From contig NZ_JAFEJU010000008.1 of assembly GCF_018555455.1 (NCBI RefSeq), forward strand, positions 1-64,000: a DNA stretch of 64,000 nt, read 5' to 3'. Origin of the DNA: Bifidobacterium colobi. GTDB taxonomy: Bacteria > Actinomycetota > Actinomycetes > Actinomycetales > Bifidobacteriaceae. Made by a program: the position numbers and the translations under genes. Positions 16,798 through 25,986 of this stretch are shown in pieces. A model generated the notes under the pieces. The model did not search any database. It had not been told where the DNA came from and was given only the letters and a program-made list of their open reading frames with translations. Numbering within the stretch: the stretch's first letter is position 1; every line of letters begins with the position of its first letter.

Positions 16798-18078
16798 TTA
16801 CTTGATGCTGCGGCCCGCGCACCAGACGCGCTCGACCGTCCAGCTTGCTGGGTCAATGAGGTTGATGTCAGCGGCAAAGCCCGGGGCAAGCAAACCGATA
16901 GGCGCACCAGTCACATCGTTCGGCTTATCGAATCCGAATGCCTTAGCCGGCGTTAATGTGGCGGCTTCCACTGCAGCCACCGGGCTGATGCCAAGCTCGT
17001 TCACTGCTCGGCTCACAGCGACTTCCAACAGCAGCGTCGATCCGGCGATGGCACCATTGGAGACCAGCCGCGCATGGCCGTCGACTACATTCACATCCAA
17101 TGCGCCAAGCTTGTAGGCACCATCAGGGCAATCGGTGGCGGCCATGGCATCGGTGACGAATGCGATGCGATGCGGCGCGAATCCGAATCCCAGCTTGACC
17201 ATCGGGTTCTGCACGTGGAAACCATCGTTGATTAGCTCGATGGTGACGCGCGGGTCTTCCACAGCTGCTGGAATCGGACCCGGCTCACGATGATGCAATC
17301 CGTTCATTGCGTTGAACATATGCGTCATGATGCCCGCACCGGCATCGAATCCAGCCTTGGCGGTCTCATAATCGGCATCGCAATGACCCACTGCCGGCAC
17401 GACGCCGGCTGCCGCGAACTGACGAATCGCGCTCAGCCCGTGCGGTAATTCAGGCGCGATGGTGATCTGCCGAATGCATCCGCGCTTGCCATGTTTCGAA
17501 TCGGCGCCGGAAGCTTCGAGCATTGCATCAACGATTTCGGGCACCGGATCCTTGAGGCACTGCGGATCGTGCGCGCCCTTGCGTGCCAGTGCCAGGAACG
17601 GTCCCTCCAAATGGCAGCCGAGAATATCCGGTCGGCCAGAGGCCATTTTGTCCGCCACCGTACGGATGTTGCGGCAGATCACGTCGAGCGGATTGGTGAT
17701 CAGCGACAGCACTTGACGCGTGGTGCCATGCACCGCATGCCCGGCACGCGCCACATCGATGCCATCCGAACCGTCATCGAAGCTGTGCTCCCATGCACCA
17801 TGCGCATGAATGTCCACATAGCCAGGGGCGATGATTCGTCCGCGGGCATCCACTACCGCTTCGCCTTCCGAATCAATGCCCACTGCCGCGCAAGCCCTAG
17901 CAAATGACTGCTCATCGGTGCCGGCCGCCACGATAACGCCATCGGCATCGGCAACAATCCAGTACCCGGACTGTTCGCCGCGCGCATCCACCTTGCGCGC
18001 GTGGTGAATCGCCACCGGTGACGGCTTGCCTTCCAACGCTGCGGTTACGCGCGATACGATCTGTTGCCTATCAGCCAT
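16798..18078 (-). CDS. nagA: N-acetylglucosamine-6-phosphate deacetylase
   Basis: The enzyme converts GlcNAc-6-phosphate to glucosamine-6-phosphate and acetate. The 426-residue protein shows the amidohydrolase pattern: IAPGYVDIHAHG near 93, the metal-binding CHLEGPFL near 161, GHCDADYETA, THMFNAMNGLHHR and FVTDAMAA (catalytic Asp), and PAKAFGF near the end. The ATG at 18078 follows GGGAGA, and I chose it over the ATG at 18099. It follows nagB in the same direction, but a hairpin lies between them, so nagA may also have its own promoter. With nagB it feeds amino sugars into glycolysis. Confidence 0.94.
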   Translation of the reverse strand: MADRQQIVSRVTAALEGKPSPVAIHHARKVDARGEQSGYWIVADADGVIVAAGTDEQSFARACAAVGIDSEGEAVVDARGRIIAPGYVDIHAHGAWEHSFDDGSDGIDVARAGHAVHGTTRQVLSLITNPLDVICRNIRTVADKMASGRPDILGCHLEGPFLALARKGAHDPQCLKDPVPEIVDAMLEASGADSKHGKRGCIRQITIAPELPHGLSAIRQFAAAGVVPAVGHCDADYETAKAGFDAGAGIMTHMFNAMNGLHHREPGPIPAAVEDPRVTIELINDGFHVQNPMVKLGFGFAPHRIAFVTDAMAATDCPDGAYKLGALDVNVVDGHARLVSNGAIAGSTLLLEVAVSRAVNELGISPVAAVEAATLTPAKAFGFDKPNDVTGAPIGLLAPGFAADINLIDPASWTVERVWCAGRSIK

Positions 18079-18142
18079 GTACGTTCTCCCTCGAATCATC
18101 CTTATCGATTCATTGATTCACTACTGCGATAAATAATATGGC

Positions 18143-18165
18143 TCCCCTCAATTCGGGGAGCCTGA
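18143..18165 (-). terminator. Terminator between nagB and nagA
   Basis: An 8-bp GC-rich stem (ggctcccc/ggggagcc) has a 7-base loop. On the minus strand it is followed by atattattt. It probably ends or attenuates nagB transcription before nagA. Confidence 0.65.
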
Positions 18166-18179
18166 AATCCAGCAGCCGA

Positions 18180-18992
18180 TCAGATGCCCTGCCAAGCTGG
18201 CTTGTGCGTGTAGGCGTAACGGTAGTAATCCTTATGACGCAGACGGCTTGCGGCCTCCTCGTCCACGATGATAGTGGCATGCGGATGCATTTGCAGCGCG
18301 GAAGCCGGGCAGAATGCGGACACGCCGCCTTCCACGGTCTCCTCAATGGCCTCGGCCTTACCGGCACCGAATGCCAGCAGCACCAGATGACGAGCCTTCA
18401 TGATGGTGCCAATGCCCTGGGTGATGCAGTGAGTCGGCACCTGATTGATGTCGTTATCGAAGAAGCGAGCATTGTCGATACGGGTCTGCTCGGCCAGCGT
18501 CTTCACTCGGGTGCCGGAGGCAAGCGAGGAACCCGGCTCATTGAAGCCCACGTGACCGTCCGTACCGATGCCCAAGATCTGCACGTCGATGCCACCGGCG
18601 GCTTCAATGGCCGCATCATAGGCCGGACCGGCGGAGGCGATCTTCTCACCATCCTCAAGCGGGGTACCGTTGAGCACATCGCCGGGTACATGGACCTTCG
18701 CCGGATCGAGGCCGAGCGGTTCAACCACGGTGCGGTGAATGGTCGCATGGTAGGACTCTGGGTGGGTCAGCGGCAGGCCGATGTACTCGTCCAAGGCGAA
18801 TCCCTGAACCTGGGATACGTCGATGGATTCTTCCTTGACTATGCGGGCAAGCGAGCGGTATGCCGCCAAAGGACTGGAACCGGTGGCCAAGCCAAGCACC
18901 GCGTTGGGCTTGGCTTTGATAAGGTCGGCCACACAACGGCCGTAGATGTCGCCAGCTTCAGCCTCATTCTTCACAATGATGATCTCAGGCAT
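18180..18992 (-). CDS. nagB: Glucosamine-6-phosphate deaminase
   Basis: The enzyme converts glucosamine-6-phosphate to fructose-6-phosphate and ammonia. The 270-residue length is normal. Signature parts are GLATGSSPLAAYRSL near 38, FALDEYIGL near 69 (catalytic Asp), ILGIGTDGHVGFNEP near 134 and the AFGAGKAEAI segment. The ATG at 18992 follows AAGGAAA, while an upstream frame to 19085 lacks family sequence. It diverges from a ROK regulator across a 342-base region, which suggests that regulator controls it. Confidence 0.95.
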   Translation of the reverse strand: MPEIIIVKNEAEAGDIYGRCVADLIKAKPNAVLGLATGSSPLAAYRSLARIVKEESIDVSQVQGFALDEYIGLPLTHPESYHATIHRTVVEPLGLDPAKVHVPGDVLNGTPLEDGEKIASAGPAYDAAIEAAGGIDVQILGIGTDGHVGFNEPGSSLASGTRVKTLAEQTRIDNARFFDNDINQVPTHCITQGIGTIMKARHLVLLAFGAGKAEAIEETVEGGVSAFCPASALQMHPHATIIVDEEAASRLRHKDYYRYAYTHKPAWQGI

Positions 18993-19334
18993 TGCACTTT
19001 CCTTCGTCCTCAGCCTGCTTGCGCAGGTTATTCGTTCTGATTTCGCCATCGCATGCGAGTGGGCAACGTTGAGCTCGCATCGCAATGTGCCGCACGGTGA
19101 TATGCATCGTTACACACACACCGCCCTGCTATTTGTTAAGGATAATTACAATTACGGACTTATGCGACTATTGCGTTTTGCGAGCCCCAACAAATCAACG
19201 CTGCGCTACACTGGATATATCGTTAGTGAAGTATCATAACAGATTCAACGATGAACAGACTTCACCGCACGAAACAGCTACAGTAGGCACGGGCACCGCT
19301 CCGGACCACATGTTCATCCAGATAGGAGCAAGGA
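18993..19334. promoter_or_regulatory. Divergent control region nagB / ROK regulator
   Basis: This 342-base stretch separates two divergent genes and is locally AT-rich around 19130-19250. I could not fix promoters with confidence. A weak inverted repeat, gttagtgaagtatcataac, lies at 19222-19240, upstream of the ROK gene. It is a candidate but imperfect operator. No gene is visible here. Confidence 0.4.
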
Positions 19335-20459
19335 ATGTCACTCTTCGGAGCAGCGTTACCGTCACGCACGCGTTCGACCAAATCCTCCCCCGCCGATGTG
19401 CGGCGCAACAACCGACAGCTTATCTTCTCGCTGCTGTTCCCCACCAACCAGTATTCACGCGCCGACCTGGGTCGACTCACCGGCCTCAGCCGCGTGGCGG
19501 TCTCTGATGTGGTCGGACAGATGCTCGATGAGGGTCTCCTGCGCGAAACCGGCCAAGCGCCCAGCGGCGGCAAAGGCAAACGTGGCACATTGCTGAGCAT
19601 CGACATCGATCGCCTTAACATCATCAGCCTTGACTTGACCCAGGATCACATGCTGCACGGTGCTGTGACCAATCTGTTGGGACAGGCATTGCGGCACGCG
19701 GAAATCACCCTCGGCGCAGACGATCGGGTATCGATGGAGATGATCAGCGAGCTTATCGAAAAGATGATGGGCATGACCGAAGGCACCGTCATCGGCATTG
19801 GCATCGCCTCCCCCGGTGTGGTCGACGGCGGCGTGGTCAAGCGATCCACATGGCTCGACTGGCACGATATGGATCTTGCCACACCACTGCAGGAACGGTA
19901 TGGCATCAACGTCACTGTCACCAACGATGCCACCGCCGCGATGCTCACCGAACGGTTCTTCGGGCAGGGCGACCGCAATATGATTTTCATCCGCATCGAA
20001 AGCGGCATCGGCTCAGCCGTGCTCATCAACGACATGCCGGTCAAAGGTGAGATGCATGCAGCCGGCGAAATCGGCCATATTTCCATCGACCTGAACGGAC
20101 CGCAGTGCCCGTGCGGCAAGCGCGGATGCTTGGAGACCACGATTTCCGGGAGCGCTCTGCGCAAACAACTTGCCGGAGCCAGCGAGAATGAACGGAAGAA
20201 CATACTCAGCACAGCCGGCAAGCATCTCGGCCAGGCGCTTTCCATGCCGGTCGGCTTGCTGGATATGGCGGATGTGTGCGTGTACGGTCAGCCTGACATC
20301 ATCAACACCACATTCATCGATGCGGCGCAGGCGTATCTTGACGCCAGCACCGCATCGACATTCCACAAGCACACTACGATTCGCCGTTGTGAGTGCGGGC
20401 CCGACATCACTGTGCAGGGCGAGGCGATTGCCGTATTGGTGCATTACCTCAGCCAGTGA
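19335..20459 (+). CDS. ROK-family transcriptional regulator, probable NagR
   Basis: The 374-residue protein has an N-terminal winged-helix (QLIFSLLFPTNQYSRADLGRL...LSRVAVSDVVGQML near 30-65) followed by a ROK domain. The cysteine motif CPCGKRGCLE of ROK proteins is near residue 256, and the HISIDLNGPQC segment precedes it. GGAG precedes the ATG at 19335. Position, divergent from nagB, suggests it controls amino-sugar genes in the manner of NagC/NagR. The ligand, probably GlcNAc-6-P or GlcN-6-P, is inferred. It is the first of three ROK proteins in 3.5 kb. Confidence 0.85.
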   Translation: MSLFGAALPSRTRSTKSSPADVRRNNRQLIFSLLFPTNQYSRADLGRLTGLSRVAVSDVVGQMLDEGLLRETGQAPSGGKGKRGTLLSIDIDRLNIISLDLTQDHMLHGAVTNLLGQALRHAEITLGADDRVSMEMISELIEKMMGMTEGTVIGIGIASPGVVDGGVVKRSTWLDWHDMDLATPLQERYGINVTVTNDATAAMLTERFFGQGDRNMIFIRIESGIGSAVLINDMPVKGEMHAAGEIGHISIDLNGPQCPCGKRGCLETTISGSALRKQLAGASENERKNILSTAGKHLGQALSMPVGLLDMADVCVYGQPDIINTTFIDAAQAYLDASTASTFHKHTTIRRCECGPDITVQGEAIAVLVHYLSQ

Positions 20460-20508
20460 TCGCCTCTCCCGCAGCCGTTATTGCAGCAGGTCAGCAATGA
20501 TTTCGCAG

Positions 20509-21441
20509 TCACACGGCGAGCGCGGCTCCGATGGCGCCTACTGGCTGGTCAAGCGGAGCGAGGCGCAACCGCGAAGGCAAATCGAGCGACTCAAGGAATC
20601 GGCACTGCGCTTCCCGGCGACGTAGTTCAGCGGTAATCACCTGCACCAACGGCTCACCGGTTTTCGCCATGCCACCGCCGAGGATAATCACCGCAGGATC
20701 CACGGACTGCGCCACGATTTGGATGGTGTCTCCAATGGCACGCACCACCATATCCAGAACATCCACGGCTTTGGCTTCACGACGCTTGGCACGTCGAATC
20801 AAATCAGGCATGGCGGGATTAGCCGAAGGCCACAAGCGTGCCACCGAGGCGCCGGAACACACCGTTTCCAGGCATCCATACTGACCGCATGGGCACTTGA
20901 ACCGATGCGGTTCCACCGGGATATGCCCTACTTCTCCCGCAGCGCCACTGGCACCGTGGAGCAGAACGCCATCCTGCACCAAGCCCGCGGCTAAACCAGT
21001 GCCGAAATTCAAAAAAGCGACGGTTCCGGGAAGCACCGACGAGCCGCCAAGCGCTGCGGCCGCGCCTAAAGCGGCTGCATTAACATCGTTCTCAACATGA
21101 GCATGCACGCCGGTTCTCTCGGCTACCAAGGGGCCCATGTCGAGCGAAGTCACCTCCAGATTGACGATGTTGTCAACATGGCCGGAAACATGATTCACCT
21201 GACCGGGCGTGCCGATGCCCAGAGCCTCGACCTGCGTGAAATCATCCTCACAGACACGACTTGCCACGGTGACGATATCATCGATGACCGCCTCATTACC
21301 GTGCCGCGCGGGAATACGGGCGCTGCGAATCACCCGATTGCCCTCTGCGAGCAGCACCGCTTCGATCTTCGTGCCGCCCACGTCGACACCGATGCGGTAT
21401 GAGCCGCCGTGAAGCTCAGATTCCTGCGATTGTATTGCCAT
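20509..21441 (-). CDS. ROK-family sugar kinase (glucokinase-like)
   Basis: The 310-residue protein lacks a DNA-binding domain and starts with the ATP-binding motif GVDVGGTKIEAVL near 17. It carries the catalytic ENDVNAAALG segment near 121, the zinc motif CPCGQYGCLE and a conserved GGGMAKTG near the end, as in ROK glucokinases and related hexose kinases. The ATG at 21441 follows GAGGAGG. An alternative ATG at 21492 has a weaker site. It sits beside nagA/nagB and fructokinase, so glucose or an amino sugar is a likely substrate. The specificity is unproven. Confidence 0.85.
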   Translation of the reverse strand: MAIQSQESELHGGSYRIGVDVGGTKIEAVLLAEGNRVIRSARIPARHGNEAVIDDIVTVASRVCEDDFTQVEALGIGTPGQVNHVSGHVDNIVNLEVTSLDMGPLVAERTGVHAHVENDVNAAALGAAAALGGSSVLPGTVAFLNFGTGLAAGLVQDGVLLHGASGAAGEVGHIPVEPHRFKCPCGQYGCLETVCSGASVARLWPSANPAMPDLIRRAKRREAKAVDVLDMVVRAIGDTIQIVAQSVDPAVIILGGGMAKTGEPLVQVITAELRRREAQCRFLESLDLPSRLRLAPLDQPVGAIGAALAV

Positions 21442-21610
21442 AACGTCCTCCTCAGGTTCACCGTTGAACCGAATCGTTGAGTCGATTGCCATTGCTTGCC
21501 CTTCCAGTGTGCAATCCACTATTGACAACTTTCTTAACAAATAGAATCAGGCCTTGTCGAACGGCACCAGGGCAACGCTTCAGGTCATTACGCGACACGC
21601 CGAAACTGGG

Positions 21611-21643
21611 TTGATTGCGTGAATCAATTAACGACGTTAATAT
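21611..21643 (+). promoter_or_regulatory. Promoter with embedded palindrome, ROK regulator
   Basis: TTGCGT (21615-21620) and TAATAT (21638-21643) are 17 bases apart. The spacer contains the perfect palindrome ATTAAC-GAC-GTTAAT (21627-21641), and a second inverted repeat, TTGATT-gcgtg-AATCAA (21611-21627), overlaps the -35 box. This is an arrangement expected for auto-repression. Confidence 0.6.
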
Positions 21644-21712
21644 ATTAATCAAGTTCAGATTCAAGGACGAGCGGACGTGGACACTCGCAACGAGGCAGGA
21701 CAAGGAGGACTC

Positions 21713-22927
21713 ATGGCACTTGACGCCAAGCAAGCTACTTCACAAGCCAGCGTTTCCGAATCCAACCGCTCTCGTATTCTTCAGCACCTGTACCACCACG
21801 GCATCAGCTCCCGTGCACAAATCGCCAAGGCATTGGATCTGACCCCGGCAGCAATCACCAAGATTACCGCCCGCCTTATCGAGACCGGAGTCATCGAGGA
21901 AACCGGCGACATTGAAGGTTCCAAGAACCGTCGCTCCATCGGCCTCGAACTGGACACCACCCGATTCCATATCATCGGCGTGAAGTTCGCCCGTTCGCTG
22001 GTGCAAATCGGCGTCTTTGACCTGTGCGGCAACGCACTCAACCTCGAGACGCTGCCCACCGTGTACGACAACACCATCGACGACACCATCGTGCTGATTC
22101 ACCAGCGCCTGAACCAGCTGCTCGACCAAGACAAGACCATTGTGGCCATCGGCATGGCAGTGCCTGGCCCCTACCTGCGCAACGAAGGCCGCACCGCCGT
22201 GGTCTCCAGCATGCAGGGTTGGCGCCGCATCAACTTCATCAACGAATTCGCCACCGCCTTCCGCGTTCCCCTGTTCATCGAACAGGATGCCCGCGCAGGC
22301 GCACTGGCCCACTACCTGTTTGACCCAGCCGTACACACCAGCGACAATCTCGCCTACTACCTCGTCGGCGAAGGAGTTGGCCTCGGTGTCATCGAGAACG
22401 GTCGTCTTATCAACGGCTATCTCGGTGCCGCCACGGAAATCGGCCACATCTCAGTGGACGTCAACGGACGCCCCTGCGACTGCGGCAACATCGGCTGTCT
22501 CGAACGCTACTGCTCCACCCCGGCCATCCATGACATGCTCATCGAAGATGGCGTGCTGGTCCCGGGTGCCGCAGACATGACCCACACCGTTGCCACGCGC
22601 GCCCTGTTCAGCAAGGCTCAAGAAGGCAATGAGCAGGCCATCGCCATGGTACGCAGCATCGCTCGCTATGTGGGTTACGGATGCGTCACCATTTTCAACG
22701 GCTTTAATCCCAAGCACATCATCATCGGCGACATCGTGTCCGAAGCCGGACCGATGTTCCTTGACGAGGTGCTCAGCACGGTGGAGGAACGGTCCATCCC
22801 GGAAATCTACAACACCACATCCATCACACTGTCCACGTTGTCGGCAGATGCCGCCGTTTCCGGCGCCGCGGCCGTGGCGGTCACACAATTTTTGGGACAC
22901 CCCTCGGTGTTCTTCGATGTCTCCTGA
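21713..22927 (+). CDS. ROK-family transcriptional regulator upstream of frk
   Basis: The 404-residue protein has an N-terminal winged-helix (SRILQHLYHHGISSRAQIAK...LTPAAITKITARLI near 20-60) and a ROK sugar-binding domain with the motif CDCGNIGCLE near 259 and EQDARAGALA near 196. AAGGAGG precedes the ATG at 21713. It is followed after 80 bases by fructokinase and then an FHS transporter, so it probably controls those genes and, judging by palindromes in its own promoter, itself. Its inducer is unknown. Confidence 0.87.
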   Translation: MALDAKQATSQASVSESNRSRILQHLYHHGISSRAQIAKALDLTPAAITKITARLIETGVIEETGDIEGSKNRRSIGLELDTTRFHIIGVKFARSLVQIGVFDLCGNALNLETLPTVYDNTIDDTIVLIHQRLNQLLDQDKTIVAIGMAVPGPYLRNEGRTAVVSSMQGWRRINFINEFATAFRVPLFIEQDARAGALAHYLFDPAVHTSDNLAYYLVGEGVGLGVIENGRLINGYLGAATEIGHISVDVNGRPCDCGNIGCLERYCSTPAIHDMLIEDGVLVPGAADMTHTVATRALFSKAQEGNEQAIAMVRSIARYVGYGCVTIFNGFNPKHIIIGDIVSEAGPMFLDEVLSTVEERSIPEIYNTTSITLSTLSADAAVSGAAAVAVTQFLGHPSVFFDVS

Positions 22928-23007
22928 CTCGCATGAATCAAGAACATCAGCTGCGAAGTTTCCAAACGGAACAAGCACAACGAAAAGATCAAGGAAAGGA
23001 AACCATC

Positions 23008-23904
23008 ATGACTAACCCGATCGTCCTGAGCCTCGGTGAGCTGCTGTGGGATATGCTGCCCGGTGGCAAGCGTGCCGGTGGTGCTCCGGTGAACTTCGCC
23101 TACCATGCGATGAAGAATGGTGCCGAAGGCTGGGCTATCAGCGCCGTCGGCGAGGACGAGCTCGGTGATGAGCTGGTCGCCAAGGCCGATGAAGCCGGCA
23201 TCAACACCGTCATTCAGCGCAATGCATGGCCGACCTCCACCGTGGAAGTCGCTCTGAAGAACGGCATCCCGGAGTACACCATCGTCAAGGGCGTCGCCTG
23301 GGATCACATCCTGTACACCCGCCAGCTCATCGACGTGGTCTCCAAGGCCGACGCCATCTGCTTCGGCACCCTGGCCCTGCGCTCCCCCGAAACCCACGCC
23401 ACCATCATGGAGCTCCTGAAGCACACCAAGCCGGGTGCCATGAAGTTCTTCGACATCAACCTGCGTGGCGACCACTACTCCAAGGAACTCATCGAAGAGC
23501 TGCTCAAGGCCGCAACCGTCTTCAAGATCAACGACGAAGAGCTGCTGCTCCTGCGCGACATGTTCGACATCCGCGGCACCTCCGGTGAAGACGCTTGCCG
23601 TTGGTTCCTCGACGAGTTCGACCTGGACTACGTGATCCTGACCGCAGGCTCCGCCTACTCCACCGTGATCTCCCGCCGCGGCGAGTCCTCCACCCTGGAC
23701 ACCCCGCACGTCGAAGTCGTGGACACCGTCGGCGCTGGCGACTCCTTCTCCGGCACCTTCACCGCACGCACCCTGCTGGGCGACTCCCTGGCGGACGCTC
23801 ACCGCAAGGCCGTCAACACCGCCGCCTTCGTGTGCACCCAGGCTGGCGCTTGGCCGGACTACCCGACCGAGATGCCTGACTACCTCGCCGAAGCCGGCAA
23901 GTGA
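23008..23904 (+). CDS. frk: Fructokinase (PfkB family)
   Basis: Phosphorylates fructose at C6 for the fructose-6-phosphate phosphoketolase pathway. The 298-residue protein has the PfkB N-terminal GE-LLWDMLPGGKRAGGAPVNFA segment near 10 and the C-terminal signature DTVGAGDSFSGTF near 242, whose Asp is the catalytic base. GGAAAGGA precedes the ATG at 23008. The codon choice is strongly biased to C-ending codons, suggesting high expression, as in the next gene. The order ROK regulator, frk, sugar transporter is the one known for B. longum frk. Confidence 0.92.
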   Translation: MTNPIVLSLGELLWDMLPGGKRAGGAPVNFAYHAMKNGAEGWAISAVGEDELGDELVAKADEAGINTVIQRNAWPTSTVEVALKNGIPEYTIVKGVAWDHILYTRQLIDVVSKADAICFGTLALRSPETHATIMELLKHTKPGAMKFFDINLRGDHYSKELIEELLKAATVFKINDEELLLLRDMFDIRGTSGEDACRWFLDEFDLDYVILTAGSAYSTVISRRGESSTLDTPHVEVVDTVGAGDSFSGTFTARTLLGDSLADAHRKAVNTAAFVCTQAGAWPDYPTEMPDYLAEAGK

Positions 23905-23911
23905 CACTGCG

Positions 23912-24031
23912 TTTCAGCTCAGTGTTGTCTGAGTTGAAACCCTCTCCTTTCCTTCCGTAAAGGGCACAGCTCACGCCGGACAAAGAAGTCCGGGATTCCA
24001 CAAGAAACACCGTATCCCCGGCGTGAGCTGT
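23912..24031 (+). promoter_or_regulatory. Intergenic hairpins between frk and the sugar transporter
   Basis: A first imperfect hairpin near 23912-23941 (gtttca-ctcag/ctgag-tgaaac) could terminate frk. A second, 14-bp inverted repeat (23966-23979/24018-24031, acagctcacgccgg) encloses a smaller hairpin (ccgga/tccgg). The arrangement could tune the level of transporter relative to kinase. Confidence 0.45.
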
Positions 24032-24110
24032 ACCTGAACGCGGGAACCATAACTGAATATCAACCAACCATTCATTGTCTCATTGCAGTTAAGAAAAAGG
24101 GAATTCAATA

Positions 24111-25343
24111 ATGAGCAACGAAACCACTAAGACCGGCAACGCCGGATTCGCCAAGATCCTGCCGGTGATGTTCGCCTTCTTCGTCATGGGCTTCGTCGAC
24201 CTGGTCGGCACCGCGACGAACTACGTCAAGGGCGAGTTCGCACTGGCCGACGGCACCGCCAACCTGTTCACCACCATGGTGTTCTTCTGGTTCCTGATCT
24301 TCTCCGTGCCCACCGGCATGCTGATGAACAAGATCGGCCGTCGCAAGACCGTGCTGTGGTCCATCCTCGTGACCCTCGTGGCCATGGCCCTGCCGATTAT
24401 CGCCTACGTGGCACTCTCCGGCACTCCGCGCCTGGTCCTCATCGTCATCTCCTTCGCCTTCCTCGGCATCGGCAACACCTTGATGCAGGTCTCCCTGAAC
24501 CCGCTGCTGACCGTGTTCGTCAAGGGCGATAAGCTCGCTTCCACTCTGACCACCGGCCAGTTCGTCAAGGCTTTCGCATCCCTGTTCGCCCCGTACATCG
24601 CCATCTGGGGCGCCACCAAGCTCGGCATGTGGTGGATTCTGTTCGTGATCTACTTCGTCATCGGCATCATCGGCTACGTGCTGCTCGCCTTCGACAAGAT
24701 TGAAGAACCCGCTCCGGATGCCGGTACCACCACCATCGGCCGCTGCTTCAAGCTCCTGTTCTCCGACGGCATCGTCTTCCTGTGCTTCCTCGGCATCGTG
24801 GCTCACGTGGGTGTGGACGTTGGTATCAACGCTCAGGCTCCGCGAATCCTGACCGAGCACACCGGCAACCAGTTCACTGAAATCGCTGCCACCGCCACCA
24901 TGGTCTACTTCATCGCTCGTATGATCGGCTGCTTCACCGGTGGTATCGTGCTGCAGAAGATCTCCAACAAGGTCGGCCTGCGCATCTGCGGTGTGATCAT
25001 GACTGCATCCGCCGTCTGCTTCGCCATCTTCTCCCTGGTGCAGGATAACCCGCCGGTCTGGCTGTTCTGGGTCGCTGTCGCCCTGGTCGGCTTCGGTAAC
25101 TCCAACGTGTTCTCCCTGTTCCTGTCCCACGCTCTCATGTACCGTCCGGATCGTCAGAACGAAATCTCCGGCCTTATGCTCATGGGCCTCATCGGTGGCG
25201 CTATCTTCCCGCCGATCATGGGTGTGGCCGCTGACGCTGCCGGCCAGTTCGGTGGCATCCTCGTGATGGCCGTCGGCTGCCTGTACGTGCTGGTCATGGG
25301 CTTTGCCTACAAGGTGCTCGAAGGCAAGAAGGCTGAGGCCTGA
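24111..25343 (+). CDS. FHS-family sugar/H+ symporter (MFS; FucP/GluP-like)
   Basis: The 410-residue membrane protein shows about 12 hydrophobic segments and the FHS-family pattern: FFVMGFVDLVGTATNYVK in the first helix, GMLMNKIGRRKTVLW after helix 2, and GIGNTLMQVSLNPLL around helix 4. Members import glucose, galactose, fructose or fucose with protons. AAGGGA precedes the ATG. Linkage to fructokinase makes a hexose such as fructose or glucose the most likely substrate. A strong terminator follows. Confidence 0.88.
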   Translation: MSNETTKTGNAGFAKILPVMFAFFVMGFVDLVGTATNYVKGEFALADGTANLFTTMVFFWFLIFSVPTGMLMNKIGRRKTVLWSILVTLVAMALPIIAYVALSGTPRLVLIVISFAFLGIGNTLMQVSLNPLLTVFVKGDKLASTLTTGQFVKAFASLFAPYIAIWGATKLGMWWILFVIYFVIGIIGYVLLAFDKIEEPAPDAGTTTIGRCFKLLFSDGIVFLCFLGIVAHVGVDVGINAQAPRILTEHTGNQFTEIAATATMVYFIARMIGCFTGGIVLQKISNKVGLRICGVIMTASAVCFAIFSLVQDNPPVWLFWVAVALVGFGNSNVFSLFLSHALMYRPDRQNEISGLMLMGLIGGAIFPPIMGVAADAAGQFGGILVMAVGCLYVLVMGFAYKVLEGKKAEA

Positions 25344-25372
25344 TAGCCGCTGCGGCATCTCCTATTAAGACG

Positions 25373-25413
25373 AGCCTGCGTGATCTTCCCCTTCGGATCA
25401 CGCAGGCTTTTTC
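25373..25413 (+). terminator. Rho-independent terminator after the sugar transporter
   Basis: A perfect 13-bp stem (25373-25385/25396-25408) is followed by TTTTTC. Confidence 0.92.
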
Positions 25414-25444
25414 ATATCTCTGTGAGCTGATACGCGGTGTTAAT

Positions 25445-25473
25445 TTGCATTCCAGCCAGCAAAGGGATATATT
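25445..25473 (+). promoter_or_regulatory. tmRNA promoter
   Basis: TTGCAT (25445-25450) and TATATT (25468-25473) are 17 bases apart, about 47 bases before the mature 5' end. A small hairpin (tccggc/gccgga) lies in the leader that would be removed by RNase P. Confidence 0.65.
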
Positions 25474-25519
25474 GAAAAGTCCGGCCGAAAAGAGCCGGAA
25501 GAGTTTGATAACTCAATAT

Positions 25520-25913
25520 GGGGGCGATCGGTTTCGACGGTGACCTGTTCGCTGCAGGGAAGCGTGCCGAGAACGTCGGGTCCACTCGTGGATGACCCCG
25601 ACAAAAGAATAAGTGCTAAATCTAACCGCACTGAGTTCGCTCTCGCTGCCTGAGCTTCGCGCCAGGATTAACCAGTGAGCAGCCGCTCCGTTCACTCCTC
25701 CTCGTCTTTGGGAGGATGCTGAGCGTCGTTAAGAAGACTTGCTGATGCAGTTGAGCCTCAGGGCTGCATCGGGACTTTAACTGCGGATATGCTCGCCATC
25801 GGTTGTCTGCGACACAGATGGGGGCAGAAAAACCGCCGCACGGCCAGCAGACTACGCACGTAGAAGACTGTGGGCTCGGTCATCGGACCGGGGTTCAATT
25901 CCCCGCGCCTCCA
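25520..25913 (+). ncRNA. ssrA: tmRNA (ssrA), tag AKSNRTEFALAA
   Basis: This RNA rescues stalled ribosomes and tags the unfinished protein for proteolysis. The 5' GGGGGCG pairs with the 3' CGCCTCC to form the acceptor stem, and the T arm is seen as ccggggttcaattcccc. The resume codon GCT at 25615 starts a 12-codon tag reading AKSNRTEFALAA, closed by TGA at 25651. CCA is not encoded. Length is about 394 bases. The tag is the one I recall for B. longum. The 3' end is followed by a terminator and an integrase stub, marking it as a used integration site. Confidence 0.97.
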
Positions 25914-25919
25914 CTCTCG

Positions 25920-25953
25920 AAAGGCCGCATAATCATTAGATTATGCGGCCTTT
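25920..25953 (+). terminator. tmRNA terminator
   Basis: A 15-bp perfect stem (aaaggccgcataatc) with a 4-base loop lies seven bases after the tmRNA 3' end and ends in TTT. Confidence 0.85.
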
Positions 25954-25986
25954 ACTGTATCTTCTGCCCACATTTTTGCCCACACT

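Noticed and set aside
24105..25358. A 417-codon open frame antisense to the FHS transporter
   Set aside because: His/Asp/Glu-rich composition is the reverse image of a biased membrane-protein gene. No start signal or family pattern is present.
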